A DNA stretch of 12,351 nt from JBMNNU01 sp050942695. Lineage in GTDB: Bacteria; Chloroflexota; UBA6077. The DNA lies in the NCBI GenBank assembly GCA_050942695.1, contig JBMNNU010000086.1, positions 1-12,351 of the forward strand, given 5' to 3'. Below are positions 1-6,231 of this stretch, piece by piece; position 1 is the stretch's first letter; each line of letters opens with the position of its first letter. A program made the translations under genes and the position numbers. The notes under the pieces were generated by a model, which did no database searches, was not told the DNA's origin, and was given only the letters and a program-made list of their open reading frames with translations.

Positions 1-463
1 TCAATTAAAAGAGAAGCAGAAGATCAAAGACATTTACGGAGTGCTAGAGCGTCAGTTCCGGAAGACTTTCGAGCAGGCGGAGCGCCGCCCCGGGATCACA
101 GGGGAAAACCTACTGCAGATCCTGGAGATGCGACTGGATAATATAGTTTATCGGTTTGGTTGGGCCTCTTCGCGCCCACAGGCGAGGCAACTGGTCCGGC
201 ACGGACATTTCAAGTTGAATGGGCGGAAAACGGACATACCGTCGGCTCAGGTGAAACCGGGAGACACCGTTTCTATTCGTGAAGAAAGTCGGGATAGCGA
301 GTACTTCCAAACGGTAGTACCTACCATGGCAAAGAAGACCATTCCCAAGTGGCTGAGCTTGGACCCTGAGGGGTTCAGCGGTCGAGCGATCACAGTACCT
401 ACTCGAGAAGAGATCGACACCAACGTCAGCGAGCAGTTGGTGGTGGAGTACTACTCTCGCTAG
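1..463 (+). CDS. rpsD: 30S ribosomal protein S4, 5'-truncated by window edge
   Basis: Primary rRNA-binding protein of the small subunit that starts assembly of the 16S 5' domain; in several bacteria it also represses its own operon. The frame is open from base 2 (the first full codon) to the TAG at 461-463, giving 153 visible residues. The family is usually about 200-210 residues, so roughly the first 50, including the N-terminal arm, lie outside the window. The GTG at 41 is not the start: the preceding codons read QLKEKQKIKDIYG, the normal S4 sequence before the VLERQF stretch. The S4 RNA-binding domain runs from about visible residue 43 (MRLDNIVYRFG) through ARQLVRHGHFKLNGR to about 100. 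The usual C-terminal region follows and the protein ends VVEYYSR. It is followed by rpoA after 86 bp, the usual alpha-operon neighbour. Identification is secure. Confidence 0.97.
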   Translation, partial: QLKEKQKIKDIYGVLERQFRKTFEQAERRPGITGENLLQILEMRLDNIVYRFGWASSRPQARQLVRHGHFKLNGRKTDIPSAQVKPGDTVSIREESRDSEYFQTVVPTMAKKTIPKWLSLDPEGFSGRAITVPTREEIDTNVSEQLVVEYYSR

Positions 464-489
464 CTTCCTGATTACGACAATGTGGCGGA

Positions 490-542
490 CAGGAAGAGGA
501 ATGGACTCTTGCTGTGGCCGTCTCCCTGAGCTACAAGGAGGC
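490..542 (+). promoter_or_regulatory. rpsD-rpoA intergenic leader: rpoA SD and hairpin that can mask it
   Basis: The Shine-Dalgarno AAGGAGG lies at 535-541, 8 nt before the TTG start of rpoA at 550. Bases 520-525 (GTCTCC) can pair with 537-542 (GGAGGC), five Watson-Crick pairs plus one G-U across an 11-nt loop, which would hide the SD. Just upstream, CTTCCTG at 464-470 and CAGGAAG at 490-496 form a 7-bp inverted repeat directly after the rpsD stop. The pairings are seen in the sequence. A regulatory role, for instance in S4 feedback, is inference. Confidence 0.4.
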
Positions 543-549
543 TTGAGCC

Positions 550-1635
550 TTGCTGGAAACAAATATACCGAAAGTCGAGTGCATTAAGGGTACCGAGAAC
601 CAGGGGACATTCCAAATCGAACCCCTAGAACCAGGTTACGGCGTGACCCTTGGCAATGCCCTGCGGCGGGTGTTGCTTTCGTCCCTTCCGGGAGCCGCGG
701 TGACCTCCATCAGGATAGATGGGGTTTTCCACGAGTTTGCGACGGTTCCCGGCGTGAGAGAGGACACTACTGAGTTTATCCTAAATATAAAAAAGCTGCG
801 GATGAAAAGCTTCTCAGATCAGCCTGTGCCCGTGAGGCTGCAGGCGAAAGGACCTGGGGTAGTGACAGCCGCGGATCTGGTGTTACCGAGCGATGTGGAG
901 GTGGTGAATCCGGAGCAGTATCTGGCCACCCTCGACTCGGCGGACGCCGTGCTTGACGTAGAGTTGATTGTCGAAAGGGGAAAGGGATACCTACCATCCG
1001 ATGGAAGGGAACCGCCGTCCATAGGAGTGATACCTGTCGATGCTGTCTTCACCCCGGTGAGGCGCGTCAATTACACGGTCGAACATACTAGGGTTGGATC
1101 CCGAACTGACCTGGATCGACTGATCCTAGACATAACAACCGACGGGACGATAAGCCCTACGGACGCACTCAGCGAAAGTGCGCATATTCTGGTCCGCTAT
1201 TTCTCTATCTTTACTGAACTGGGACAGGCTGGTAAGAGGGGAGAGAAGGCAGTTATCGGCACCAAAATTACCGCTGGGAAGGATTATGACCGCCCCATCG
1301 AGGATCTGGACCTATCGGTACGAGCTTACAACTGCTTAAAGCGGTCTGGTATTACAAAAATTGGGCAGTTGCTCGAGATGAGCGAGGAAGATTTGCTGGC
1401 TGTACGGAACTTTGGCCAGAAGTCTCTCGAGGAACTCAAGCAACGTCTAGCGGCTCTTGGATATTCTACTAAGTCCGAGAGGGCTGAAGAGGAGGGCCTG
1501 GAGGCCCAGCAGGAAGCTGGCTTTGCCGAGGATGAAGAGGAGTTTGTATCGGAACCGATTGCGATGAGCGATGAGTCCGATTCCAATGAATTCGAGGCAG
1601 CGATGGTCGATGCTGGCTTCGATGACGAGGAGTAG
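550..1635 (+). CDS. rpoA: DNA-directed RNA polymerase subunit alpha
   Basis: The alpha subunit dimerises to nucleate core RNA polymerase, and its C-terminal domain contacts UP elements and activators. The protein has 361 residues, longer than the usual 310-330. The N-terminal assembly domain spans about 1-230 and includes the dimerisation signature PGYGVTLGNALRRVLLSSLPG (28-48) and GVIPVDAVFTPVRRVNYTVE (159-178). The C-terminal domain, about 247-305, has the LDLSVRAYNCLKRSGI helix and the RNFGQKSLEELKQRL helix-hairpin. Residues 306-361 form an extra tail with about 22 Asp/Glu and only two Lys/Arg. The start is TTG at 550, placed 8 nt after AAGGAGG; it gives MLETNIPKVECI, the expected N-terminus. 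The stop is TAG at 1633-1635. rplQ follows after 89 bp that contain a long inverted repeat. Confidence 0.97.
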   Translation: MLETNIPKVECIKGTENQGTFQIEPLEPGYGVTLGNALRRVLLSSLPGAAVTSIRIDGVFHEFATVPGVREDTTEFILNIKKLRMKSFSDQPVPVRLQAKGPGVVTAADLVLPSDVEVVNPEQYLATLDSADAVLDVELIVERGKGYLPSDGREPPSIGVIPVDAVFTPVRRVNYTVEHTRVGSRTDLDRLILDITTDGTISPTDALSESAHILVRYFSIFTELGQAGKRGEKAVIGTKITAGKDYDRPIEDLDLSVRAYNCLKRSGITKIGQLLEMSEEDLLAVRNFGQKSLEELKQRLAALGYSTKSERAEEEGLEAQQEAGFAEDEEEFVSEPIAMSDESDSNEFEAAMVDAGFDDEE

Positions 1636-1700
1636 TAACGCGATTCGTCTTGAGCGAATCAGAAGAAGTACTAAAGCTGACTCCAAGACGAATCGCGTTA
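1636..1700 (+). repeat. Perfect 17-bp inverted repeat in the rpoA-rplQ gap
   Basis: TAACGCGATTCGTCTTG at 1636-1652 is exactly the reverse complement of 1684-1700 (CAAGACGAATCGCGTTA), separated by 31 bases. The left arm starts on the base after the rpoA stop codon, and the right arm ends 9 bases before the rplQ SD. CGAATC occurs both at 1655-1660 and inside the right arm (1689-1694), so GATTCG at 1642-1647 can pair with either. This gives a short 6-bp hairpin that excludes the long stem. No U-run follows, so it is not a standard terminator. Roles as an RNase processing site, stabiliser, attenuator or the remnant of a small mobile element are all possible. Confidence 0.85.
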
Positions 1701-1709
1701 GAGTTCACT

Positions 1710-1715
1710 GGGAGG
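1710..1715 (+). promoter_or_regulatory. rplQ Shine-Dalgarno that fixes the start
   Basis: GGGAGG lies 9 nt before the GTG at 1725. The same frame is open upstream to a TTG at 1650, but that codon sits inside the inverted repeat and has no SD. This site therefore supports the start at 1725. Confidence 0.8.
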
Positions 1716-1724
1716 AATTGGCGA

Positions 1725-2078
1725 GTGAGACATCGTTTTGCTGGCCGAAAGCTGGGCAGGCCTACCGATCATAGGCTGGCCTTATATAGGAACCTGGCAA
1801 CGGACCTGCTGCGCTACGAGAAGATAAGAACCACTGAAGCGAAAGCTAAAGAGGTTCGGCAATTGGCTGAGGAGATGATAACCAAAGCCAAGAGCGGCAC
1901 GCTTCACGCGAGAAGGCAGGTGTTGGCGGAGCTTTACGACCCAACAGTTGTGGACAAGCTGTTTGCCACACTAGCCCCACGGTTCCAGGATCGGCCGGGT
2001 GGGTACACCAGGATCATCAGGATCGGACCTCGAAAAGGGGACGCTGCGCCAATGGTGCAGTTGGAGCTGGTGATCTAA
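1725..2078 (+). CDS. rplQ: 50S ribosomal protein L17
   Basis: Large-subunit protein at the polypeptide exit-tunnel side of the ribosome. From GTG at 1725 it has 117 residues, normal for L17 (about 115-130). It opens with MRHRFAGRKLGRPTDHRLALYR, the typical basic N-terminus, then has TDLLRYEKIRTTEAKAKEVR and the C-terminal GGYTRIIRIGPRKGDAAPMVQLELV core. The longer open frame from TTG 1650 would add 25 residues (SESEEVLKLTPRR and so on) that are absent from L17 proteins and are encoded by the inverted-repeat region, so the shorter start is preferred. Stop is TAA at 2076-2078, with truA starting 4 nt later. Confidence 0.96.
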   Translation: MRHRFAGRKLGRPTDHRLALYRNLATDLLRYEKIRTTEAKAKEVRQLAEEMITKAKSGTLHARRQVLAELYDPTVVDKLFATLAPRFQDRPGGYTRIIRIGPRKGDAAPMVQLELVI

Positions 2079-2082
2079 GTCG

Positions 2083-2835
2083 TTGCGGAATATCAAGCTG
2101 GTGGTCGAGTACGACGGCACCGACTTCCATGGGTTCGCTATTCAACGGAAGCTTAGAACGGTCCAGGGGGAGTTGGAGAAAGCCGTCGCCAAAGTGACTG
2201 AAGCCAAAACTCGGGTCGTGGGATCGGGGCGGACAGATGCTGGAGCCCACGCTCTGGGACAGGTGGTATCGTTTAAAACAGAATCGCGATTATCACCACG
2301 CGATTTGTTGCGGGCGCTGAACGCTAACCTGCCGGATGATCTGGTGGTGAAAGAGGTCGAGGAGGTTCAAGAGGGGTTCAACGCGAGAAGAAGCGCTGTT
2401 CGCAGGCATTATCGCTACTCTCTCTGGAACGCGGAGTTGCCCTCGGTTTGGGTAAGACGATATCGATACCACGTATCCGAGCGGTTGGATCTTGAGGCCA
2501 TGAACAAGGCTGCTGGGTATCTGGTTGGCACACACGATTTCGCCTATTTCACCCAGGGCCTCAGCCAATATCTGGCTTCCGGTTCAAGGCGGACTACCAT
2601 TCGGACATTATTCGAGGCGGGTTGGAGCGGCGATCCACCAATGTTGGATTTCGACGTTGTTGGGACCGCATTCCTGCCTCACATGATACGGAATATGGTT
2701 GGCTCTATGCTCAGAGTCGGCACAGGGAAGATAGCGCCCGAGGATTTGGTGGAATCATTGGATGGAAAAAGTACTCGGCTTACTCCGTGGACGGTTCCGG
2801 CTCACGGTTTAATGCTTGTAGCTGTAGAGTACTGA
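2083..2835 (+). CDS. truA: tRNA pseudouridine(38-40) synthase TruA
   Basis: Converts uridines 38, 39 and 40 in the anticodon stem-loop of many tRNAs to pseudouridine. It has 250 residues, a normal length. The N-terminus RNIKLVVEYDGTDFHGFAIQ is typical. The catalytic aspartate is D52 in GSGRTDAGAHALGQV (47-61), and the conserved tyrosine motif is in RRHYRYSLWN (107-116). The C-terminal FLPHMIRNMVGSMLRVGTGK segment is also typical. The TTG start at 2083 is only 4 nt after the rplQ stop. The nearest purine stretch (GGAG at 2063-2066) lies far upstream, so translation probably depends on coupling to rplQ. rplM starts 10 nt after the stop. TruA between rplQ and rplM is a common bacterial arrangement. 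Confidence 0.96.
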   Translation: MRNIKLVVEYDGTDFHGFAIQRKLRTVQGELEKAVAKVTEAKTRVVGSGRTDAGAHALGQVVSFKTESRLSPRDLLRALNANLPDDLVVKEVEEVQEGFNARRSAVRRHYRYSLWNAELPSVWVRRYRYHVSERLDLEAMNKAAGYLVGTHDFAYFTQGLSQYLASGSRRTTIRTLFEAGWSGDPPMLDFDVVGTAFLPHMIRNMVGSMLRVGTGKIAPEDLVESLDGKSTRLTPWTVPAHGLMLVAVEY

Positions 2836-2845
2836 AGGAGGATGG

Positions 2846-3319
2846 GTGAAGACCTATAGTCCAAAGGCTTCTGAGATCGTCAGGCAGTGGCATGTCATTG
2901 ATGCCTCAGGCCAGACCCTCGGTCGCCTTGCAACCCAAATAGCGCAATTGCTCAAGGGCAAACATAAACCGAATTACGCCCCCCATCTCGATGTTGGGGA
3001 CTACGTTATCGTAATCAATGCCGAGAAGGTGAGGGTAACCGGAGGTAAGCTGGAGGGGAAGAAATACTACAGGCACTCCGGATATCCAGGTGGGCTGAAA
3101 ACAGTCACCCTGGGGACGCAGCTTCGTGCACACCCCGAGCGGGTTATCGAACATGCTGTTAGGGGTATGTTGCCTCATAACGTGCTGGGAAGAGCGATGT
3201 ACAGAAAGCTGAAAGTGTACGCAGGCCCGACTCACCCGCACGGTTCCCAGGTAGCGAAGGCGGGGGCGAGCGGCCAACAGGCAACCACCGGCAGCGAGCT
3301 TTCGGATATCAGTGAATGA
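2846..3319 (+). CDS. rplM: 50S ribosomal protein L13
   Basis: Early-assembly large-subunit protein. It has 157 residues, against about 142-148 in most bacteria. Core motifs are WHVIDASGQTLGRLATQIAQLLKGK (15-39), GDYVIVINAEKVRVTGGK (51-68), and the L13 signature region AVRGMLPHNVLGRAMYRKLKVYAG (104-127). After GPTHPH (128-132) there is a tail rich in Ser, Thr, Gly and Ala with an acidic end (SELSDISE) that goes past the usual C-terminus. The start is GTG at 2846. The SD AAGGAGG at 2835-2841 overlaps the truA stop and leaves a short 4-nt spacer. The ATG at 2842 is in another frame and is not used. Its usual partner rpsI follows, but only after 176 bp. Confidence 0.96.
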   Translation: MKTYSPKASEIVRQWHVIDASGQTLGRLATQIAQLLKGKHKPNYAPHLDVGDYVIVINAEKVRVTGGKLEGKKYYRHSGYPGGLKTVTLGTQLRAHPERVIEHAVRGMLPHNVLGRAMYRKLKVYAGPTHPHGSQVAKAGASGQQATTGSELSDISE

Positions 3320-3336
3320 CATTTCGGATTTCGGCG

Positions 3337-3346
3337 GTTAGCTAAC
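3337..3346. repeat. 10-bp palindrome GTTAGCTAAC in the rplM-rpsI gap
   Basis: A perfect palindrome 17 bp after the rplM stop. It could be a protein-binding half-site pair or chance; a single 10-bp palindrome in one gap is weak evidence. Confidence 0.3.
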
Positions 3347-3427
3347 TGTTGATAGACTTTTGGGTGGCCGGCGAGCAGCGATTGTCAGTAATAGAGAGCG
3401 AAGAGGTTGAAGGGAAATTCAGGTAAG

Positions 3428-3483
3428 CTTGGATAGTGGATGCTGAAGGCTGAAAACCGACGGCTGAAGTCTGATAGCTTACA
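3428..3483 (+). repeat. Degenerate heptamer tandem repeat upstream of rpsI
   Basis: The stretch can be read in 7-base units: CTTGGAT, AGTGGAT, GCTGAAG, GCTGAAA, ACCGACG, GCTGAAG, TCTGATA, GCTTACA. Three units match GCTGAAR and the others share two to four positions with it or with each other. It ends right at the rpsI SD (AGGAG, 3485-3489). No start codon with a ribosome-binding site and no long frame is visible in the 176-bp gap (3320-3495). Intergenic repeats of GCTGAAG type are known from several genomes; their function is unclear. Confidence 0.6.
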
Positions 3484-3495
3484 AAGGAGTTGGTT

Positions 3496-3891
3496 GTGGT
3501 AAATTCGGATATGATAGCAGCGGTAGGACGGCGCAAGACTGCCGTAGCCAGAGTGATACTGCAGCCGGGAAATGGTGCGATTCTGGTTAACGGCGTCGAG
3601 CTGAAGGAGCGATTTCCCCGTGCTGCCTGGCAGGATACCGTTCTGCTTCCGATGAGGCTAACTAATAGCCAGGGGAACTACAACGCTATCATTCGCGTTC
3701 ACGGTGGAGGTACCGTTGGCCAGGCTGGGGCGATCAGCCACGGGATAGCCAGGGCGCTCGTCAAAGCGGATGAAAGCTTAAAGCCAAGTTTGAGAAAAGC
3801 CGGACTTCTAACTCGAGATCCAAGGGTCAAGGAGCGAAAGAAGTACGGATTGAAGCGAGCGAGGAAAGCGCCTCAGTACACCAAGCGTTAA
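3496..3891 (+). CDS. rpsI: 30S ribosomal protein S9
   Basis: Small-subunit protein whose C-terminal tail reaches the P-site tRNA anticodon. From GTG at 3496 it has 131 residues, a normal length. Typical motifs are AAVGRRKTAVARVILQPGNGAILVNG, VHGGGTVGQAGAISHGIARALV, RDPRVKERKKYGLKRARKAPQYTKR, ending in the invariant Lys-Arg. The frame is also open at TTG 3490, but that codon directly touches the SD (AGGAG, 3485-3489). GTG 3496 has a 6-nt spacer and is the better start; ATG 3511 is too far away. The gene is followed by a strong terminator and is the last of the cluster. Confidence 0.95.
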   Translation: MVNSDMIAAVGRRKTAVARVILQPGNGAILVNGVELKERFPRAAWQDTVLLPMRLTNSQGNYNAIIRVHGGGTVGQAGAISHGIARALVKADESLKPSLRKAGLLTRDPRVKERKKYGLKRARKAPQYTKR

Positions 3892-3924
3892 GCTGAGCTC
3901 TACGGCGATAAGTCTTGTACAGAT

Positions 3925-3960
3925 AGTAGGGGGGCAACTGCTACCCCTACTTTTTTTATT
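3925..3960 (+). terminator. Intrinsic terminator of the ribosomal operon
   Basis: AGTAGGGG (3925-3932) pairs with CCCCTACT (3944-3951) across an 11-nt loop. The stem runs straight into seven T (3951-3957). It lies 33 bp after the rpsI stop. The opposite strand has no U-run after this stem, so it works in the + direction only. Confidence 0.92.
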
Positions 3961-3961
3961 C

Positions 3962-3981
3962 CAGATAAGGCGGATTATCTG
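3962..3981 (-). repeat. Hairpin over the stop codon of the UbiA-family gene
   Basis: CAGATAA (3962-3968) and TTATCTG (3975-3981) form a 7-bp perfect stem with a 6-nt loop. The right arm contains the TAA stop of the - strand gene. No U-run follows on the - strand (it reads GAATAAAAAAAG), so it may protect the 3' end or end transcription only weakly. It is the only candidate 3' structure seen for the - strand operon in this convergent gap. Confidence 0.4.
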
Positions 3982-4973
3982 AAGAAATAGAGGATAACGA
4001 CGCAGGTCGCTCCCCAGCCGGTAACCGTCGCTATTAGCGGCTTGTCGGAAAGCAGCACCTCTTCAGGGCTCCCTCCGCTTCCCCTAACCTGGATCAGATA
4101 GAGGTAACGAAGTATCCCGTACAGCACGAATGGGATGGTCAGCATCATGGAGCTGTTCTCCGGCAGATTCTCTGCAGAGAACGTATAGAGGCTGTAGGCG
4201 ATCAGTGTGGCAGAGGTCACCACAGAAATCATTTGATCTAGGAGCGGTATGGAGTAATCTTGCAGGATACGTCGATGGTTAACAGCGCTTTCTTGAAGCA
4301 CGCTTAGCTCGTTGCGGCGCTTGCAGAGCGCGATAAACAGGGCTCCCAGCACCGTGCAGACGTAAAGCCAGGGGGAAATGGGTACGGAGATCACAACGGC
4401 ACCTGCAGCGGCACGCAGGACGAAGCCGGCGGAGATAGCCATCACGTCGATGATGACAATATGTTTCAAGATATAGGAATAAGAAAGGCTGAGGCCCAGG
4501 TAGAGCAGAGCCATTACTAGAAATGGGCTTCCCAAAGCCCCAGACAGTGTTAACGAAGCAACTAACAGCAGCGCTGCTACCGCGATAGCCAGCCGAGGTT
4601 CAACTCGTCCCGAGGCGATAGGTCTTTTCCTTTTTTTTGGGTGCAGCCGGTCTTTTTCTAGGTCCGCCAGGTCATTAAATAGATAGGTAGCTGATGAAAG
4701 TAGACAGAAGGCAACGAACGCTAAGCTTGCCCGTAGGGCAAGGTCGACTTCAGTAAGACGGTGGGCAAAGATTAGACCGAAGAAAAGGAGGCTGTTTTTT
4801 GTCCATTGCTTGGGACGTAACGATATGACCAACGCCAACCAGAGAGGTTGTTGGCTGATAGTGCTCTTGGCCTTCAGGGAGATATCTTTGGAAGTCTCTG
4901 CCAATTCTTTCCCCGCTTGACCAGTAATTCGGAACGCCTCTCGAATCGATTGCCTATTTGTTGGCACTCGCAC
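3975..4973 (-). CDS. UbiA-family membrane prenyltransferase, like decaprenyl-phosphate phosphoribosyltransferase
   Basis: Integral membrane protein of 332 residues. After a hydrophilic N-terminus of about 45 residues come LRPKQWTKNSLLFFGLIFAHR (52-72) and the Mg-diphosphate-binding motif NDLADLEKD (N100-D108, pattern NDxxDxxxD), then HPKKRKRPIASG (111-122). A second conserved segment is LSYSYILKHIVIIDVMAISAGFVLRAAAGA (163-192), and CKRRNELSVL plus HRRILQDYSIPLLDQMISVV follow. About nine hydrophobic segments are visible. These motifs match the subgroup containing mycobacterial DPPR synthase (Rv3806c), which transfers 5-phosphoribosyl diphosphate to polyprenyl phosphate. The real substrate here is unknown, since many such homologues occur in bacteria without arabinan. 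The start is GTG at 4973 without a clear SD, and a later start within the hydrophilic leader is possible. It lies 71 bp downstream of the NTP transferase gene on the same strand, so it may be the last gene of that operon or separate. Confidence 0.82.
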   Translation of the reverse strand: MRVPTNRQSIREAFRITGQAGKELAETSKDISLKAKSTISQQPLWLALVISLRPKQWTKNSLLFFGLIFAHRLTEVDLALRASLAFVAFCLLSSATYLFNDLADLEKDRLHPKKRKRPIASGRVEPRLAIAVAALLLVASLTLSGALGSPFLVMALLYLGLSLSYSYILKHIVIIDVMAISAGFVLRAAAGAVVISVPISPWLYVCTVLGALFIALCKRRNELSVLQESAVNHRRILQDYSIPLLDQMISVVTSATLIAYSLYTFSAENLPENSSMMLTIPFVLYGILRYLYLIQVRGSGGSPEEVLLSDKPLIATVTGWGATCVVILYFFR

Positions 4974-5044
4974 GATGATAACTTATGAAACTCGACGAGG
5001 TCAAACTGTACCGCTGGTTACAAGGTAGACAGGCCGATTGGCCG

Positions 5045-6184
5045 TCATTGCATCGCCTCGGCTTCGAGCGCGATCTGCTCCACCGGCAACCCTGTCAAAG
5101 TCTCGATGCGGCTCTTGATAGCTTCTGCCACCTTCAGTCGGCCTTTCGCCGCCTCCAGCGCGCCGTTTTGGCCGGCAAAACGCTCCGATGCATAGGCGAT
5201 CTTCTCTCGGAGGGATATGATCTGGTCTTCGTTGACGAGCTTATCTGCCAGGTAAACGAGGTGCGGCTCGCTTAACGGTATTCCAGCACTGTATGTTAGC
5301 TCCATGTGCGACGCAACGCACTCGGCTACCCGCTGAAAGCCGAACCGCGATATCAGCCTGGCCCCGGCGCGAGCGTGATCGGCCTGCCCTTTTGCCACAT
5401 CGTGCAGGAGGGCAGCCGTGAAGGCCAACTCTACATCGAGATCGAGGCCCTTCTCGTTGAGTCGTGAAGCCAGGTTGCGGGCTACATCTGCTACCTTTCT
5501 AGCGTGGGCAACAACCCGTGTCGGCGTTTCCGACAGGCTAAGGATGGCTGTGCACTCGTCTTCCGTCGGCAGATCGTTTCTAGAGAAGTAGTCCAGCAAC
5601 GCCTGGTAATCCGCGGCTGTGTCCATATCCATCAATATCCCCTGGTCGACAACCTCGACCTCTAGAGCCGATTCTTCGAATCTGGACAGTACGGACCGTA
5701 GTCCACCTGTGAAGTCAGAAGACGGCGCTCCTTCCAGGCAGGATGTCGATATTATTGGCGGATGGCCTCTACGGTGCAGGAAACGGGGATAAACGATGGA
5801 TGCATCGCTCTCGACGTAATTCCGGATTAACTGTCGAATAGTGGCCGGTTTTACCAACGGTATATCTGCTGGCAGCAGCAGAAACGCTTGTACGTCTGAG
5901 TTCAAGGTGCCGATACCGGCCAGAACAGAAGAGTACATCCCCGATTGGTAATCCGGATTGAAGATCGTCGTGGCACCCATAGACTCGAGCAATGGTGTCA
6001 ACTCATCTGCTCTCCACCCGACTACAACTCTGACGTCGCGAACCCCGGCGCTTAGCAAACTGTTGACGGATCGCTCGATCGCTCTGGACTCCCCGATGGG
6101 GAGCAGCGGCTTAAATTCACCCATACGGGATGAGTACCCTGCGGCCAGGATCAAGCCGACGATCTCTGCGCTATCTCGACTCAT
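5045..6184 (-). CDS. MocA/MobA-like nucleotidyltransferase fused to HD phosphohydrolase (DVU_1551-type)
   Basis: Cytosolic two-domain protein of 379 residues. The N-terminal domain (about 7-200) is a Mo-cofactor-type nucleotidyltransferase: LAAGYSSRMGEFKPLLP (13-29) is the nucleotide-binding loop, LLLPADIPLV (102-111) holds the metal-binding D107, RRGHPPII (138-145) is the RGHP motif typical of MocA-like enzymes, and MDMDTAADY (185-193) lies at its end. MocA attaches CMP to molybdopterin to give the MCD cofactor used by xanthine-oxidase-family enzymes, which fits the neighbouring aldehyde oxidoreductase. The C-terminal domain (about 220-320) is an HD domain with H227, H261-D262 in LLHDVAKG, H293 and D314 in LADKL. 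Its substrate is unknown. From memory the family is called DVU_1551 family NTP transferase in NCBI annotation. The start is ATG at 6184, 47 bp after the CoA ligase stop. CTP versus GTP use cannot be settled by eye. Confidence 0.85.
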   Translation of the reverse strand: MSRDSAEIVGLILAAGYSSRMGEFKPLLPIGESRAIERSVNSLLSAGVRDVRVVVGWRADELTPLLESMGATTIFNPDYQSGMYSSVLAGIGTLNSDVQAFLLLPADIPLVKPATIRQLIRNYVESDASIVYPRFLHRRGHPPIISTSCLEGAPSSDFTGGLRSVLSRFEESALEVEVVDQGILMDMDTAADYQALLDYFSRNDLPTEDECTAILSLSETPTRVVAHARKVADVARNLASRLNEKGLDLDVELAFTAALLHDVAKGQADHARAGARLISRFGFQRVAECVASHMELTYSAGIPLSEPHLVYLADKLVNEDQIISLREKIAYASERFAGQNGALEAAKGRLKVAEAIKSRIETLTGLPVEQIALEAEAMQ

Positions 6185-6231
6185 TCTGCCAAAACCCCCG
6201 GATTTTACGAACTCGATGACCTGTAACCTGC

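Noticed and set aside
1650..1724. Upstream TTG start for rplQ
   Set aside because: It adds 25 residues foreign to L17 and lies in the inverted repeat without an SD; GTG 1725 has GGGAGG 9 nt upstream.
4974..5044. Possible promoter for the UbiA gene (TTGACC followed by an AT-rich stretch on the - strand)
   Set aside because: No convincing -10 hexamer is found at 16-18 bp spacing, so the match is too weak to call.
4985..5275. A + strand 96-codon frame starting in the UbiA/NTP transferase gap
   Set aside because: Most of it is antisense to the HD domain region of the NTP transferase gene, it resembles no family I know, and no SD precedes it.
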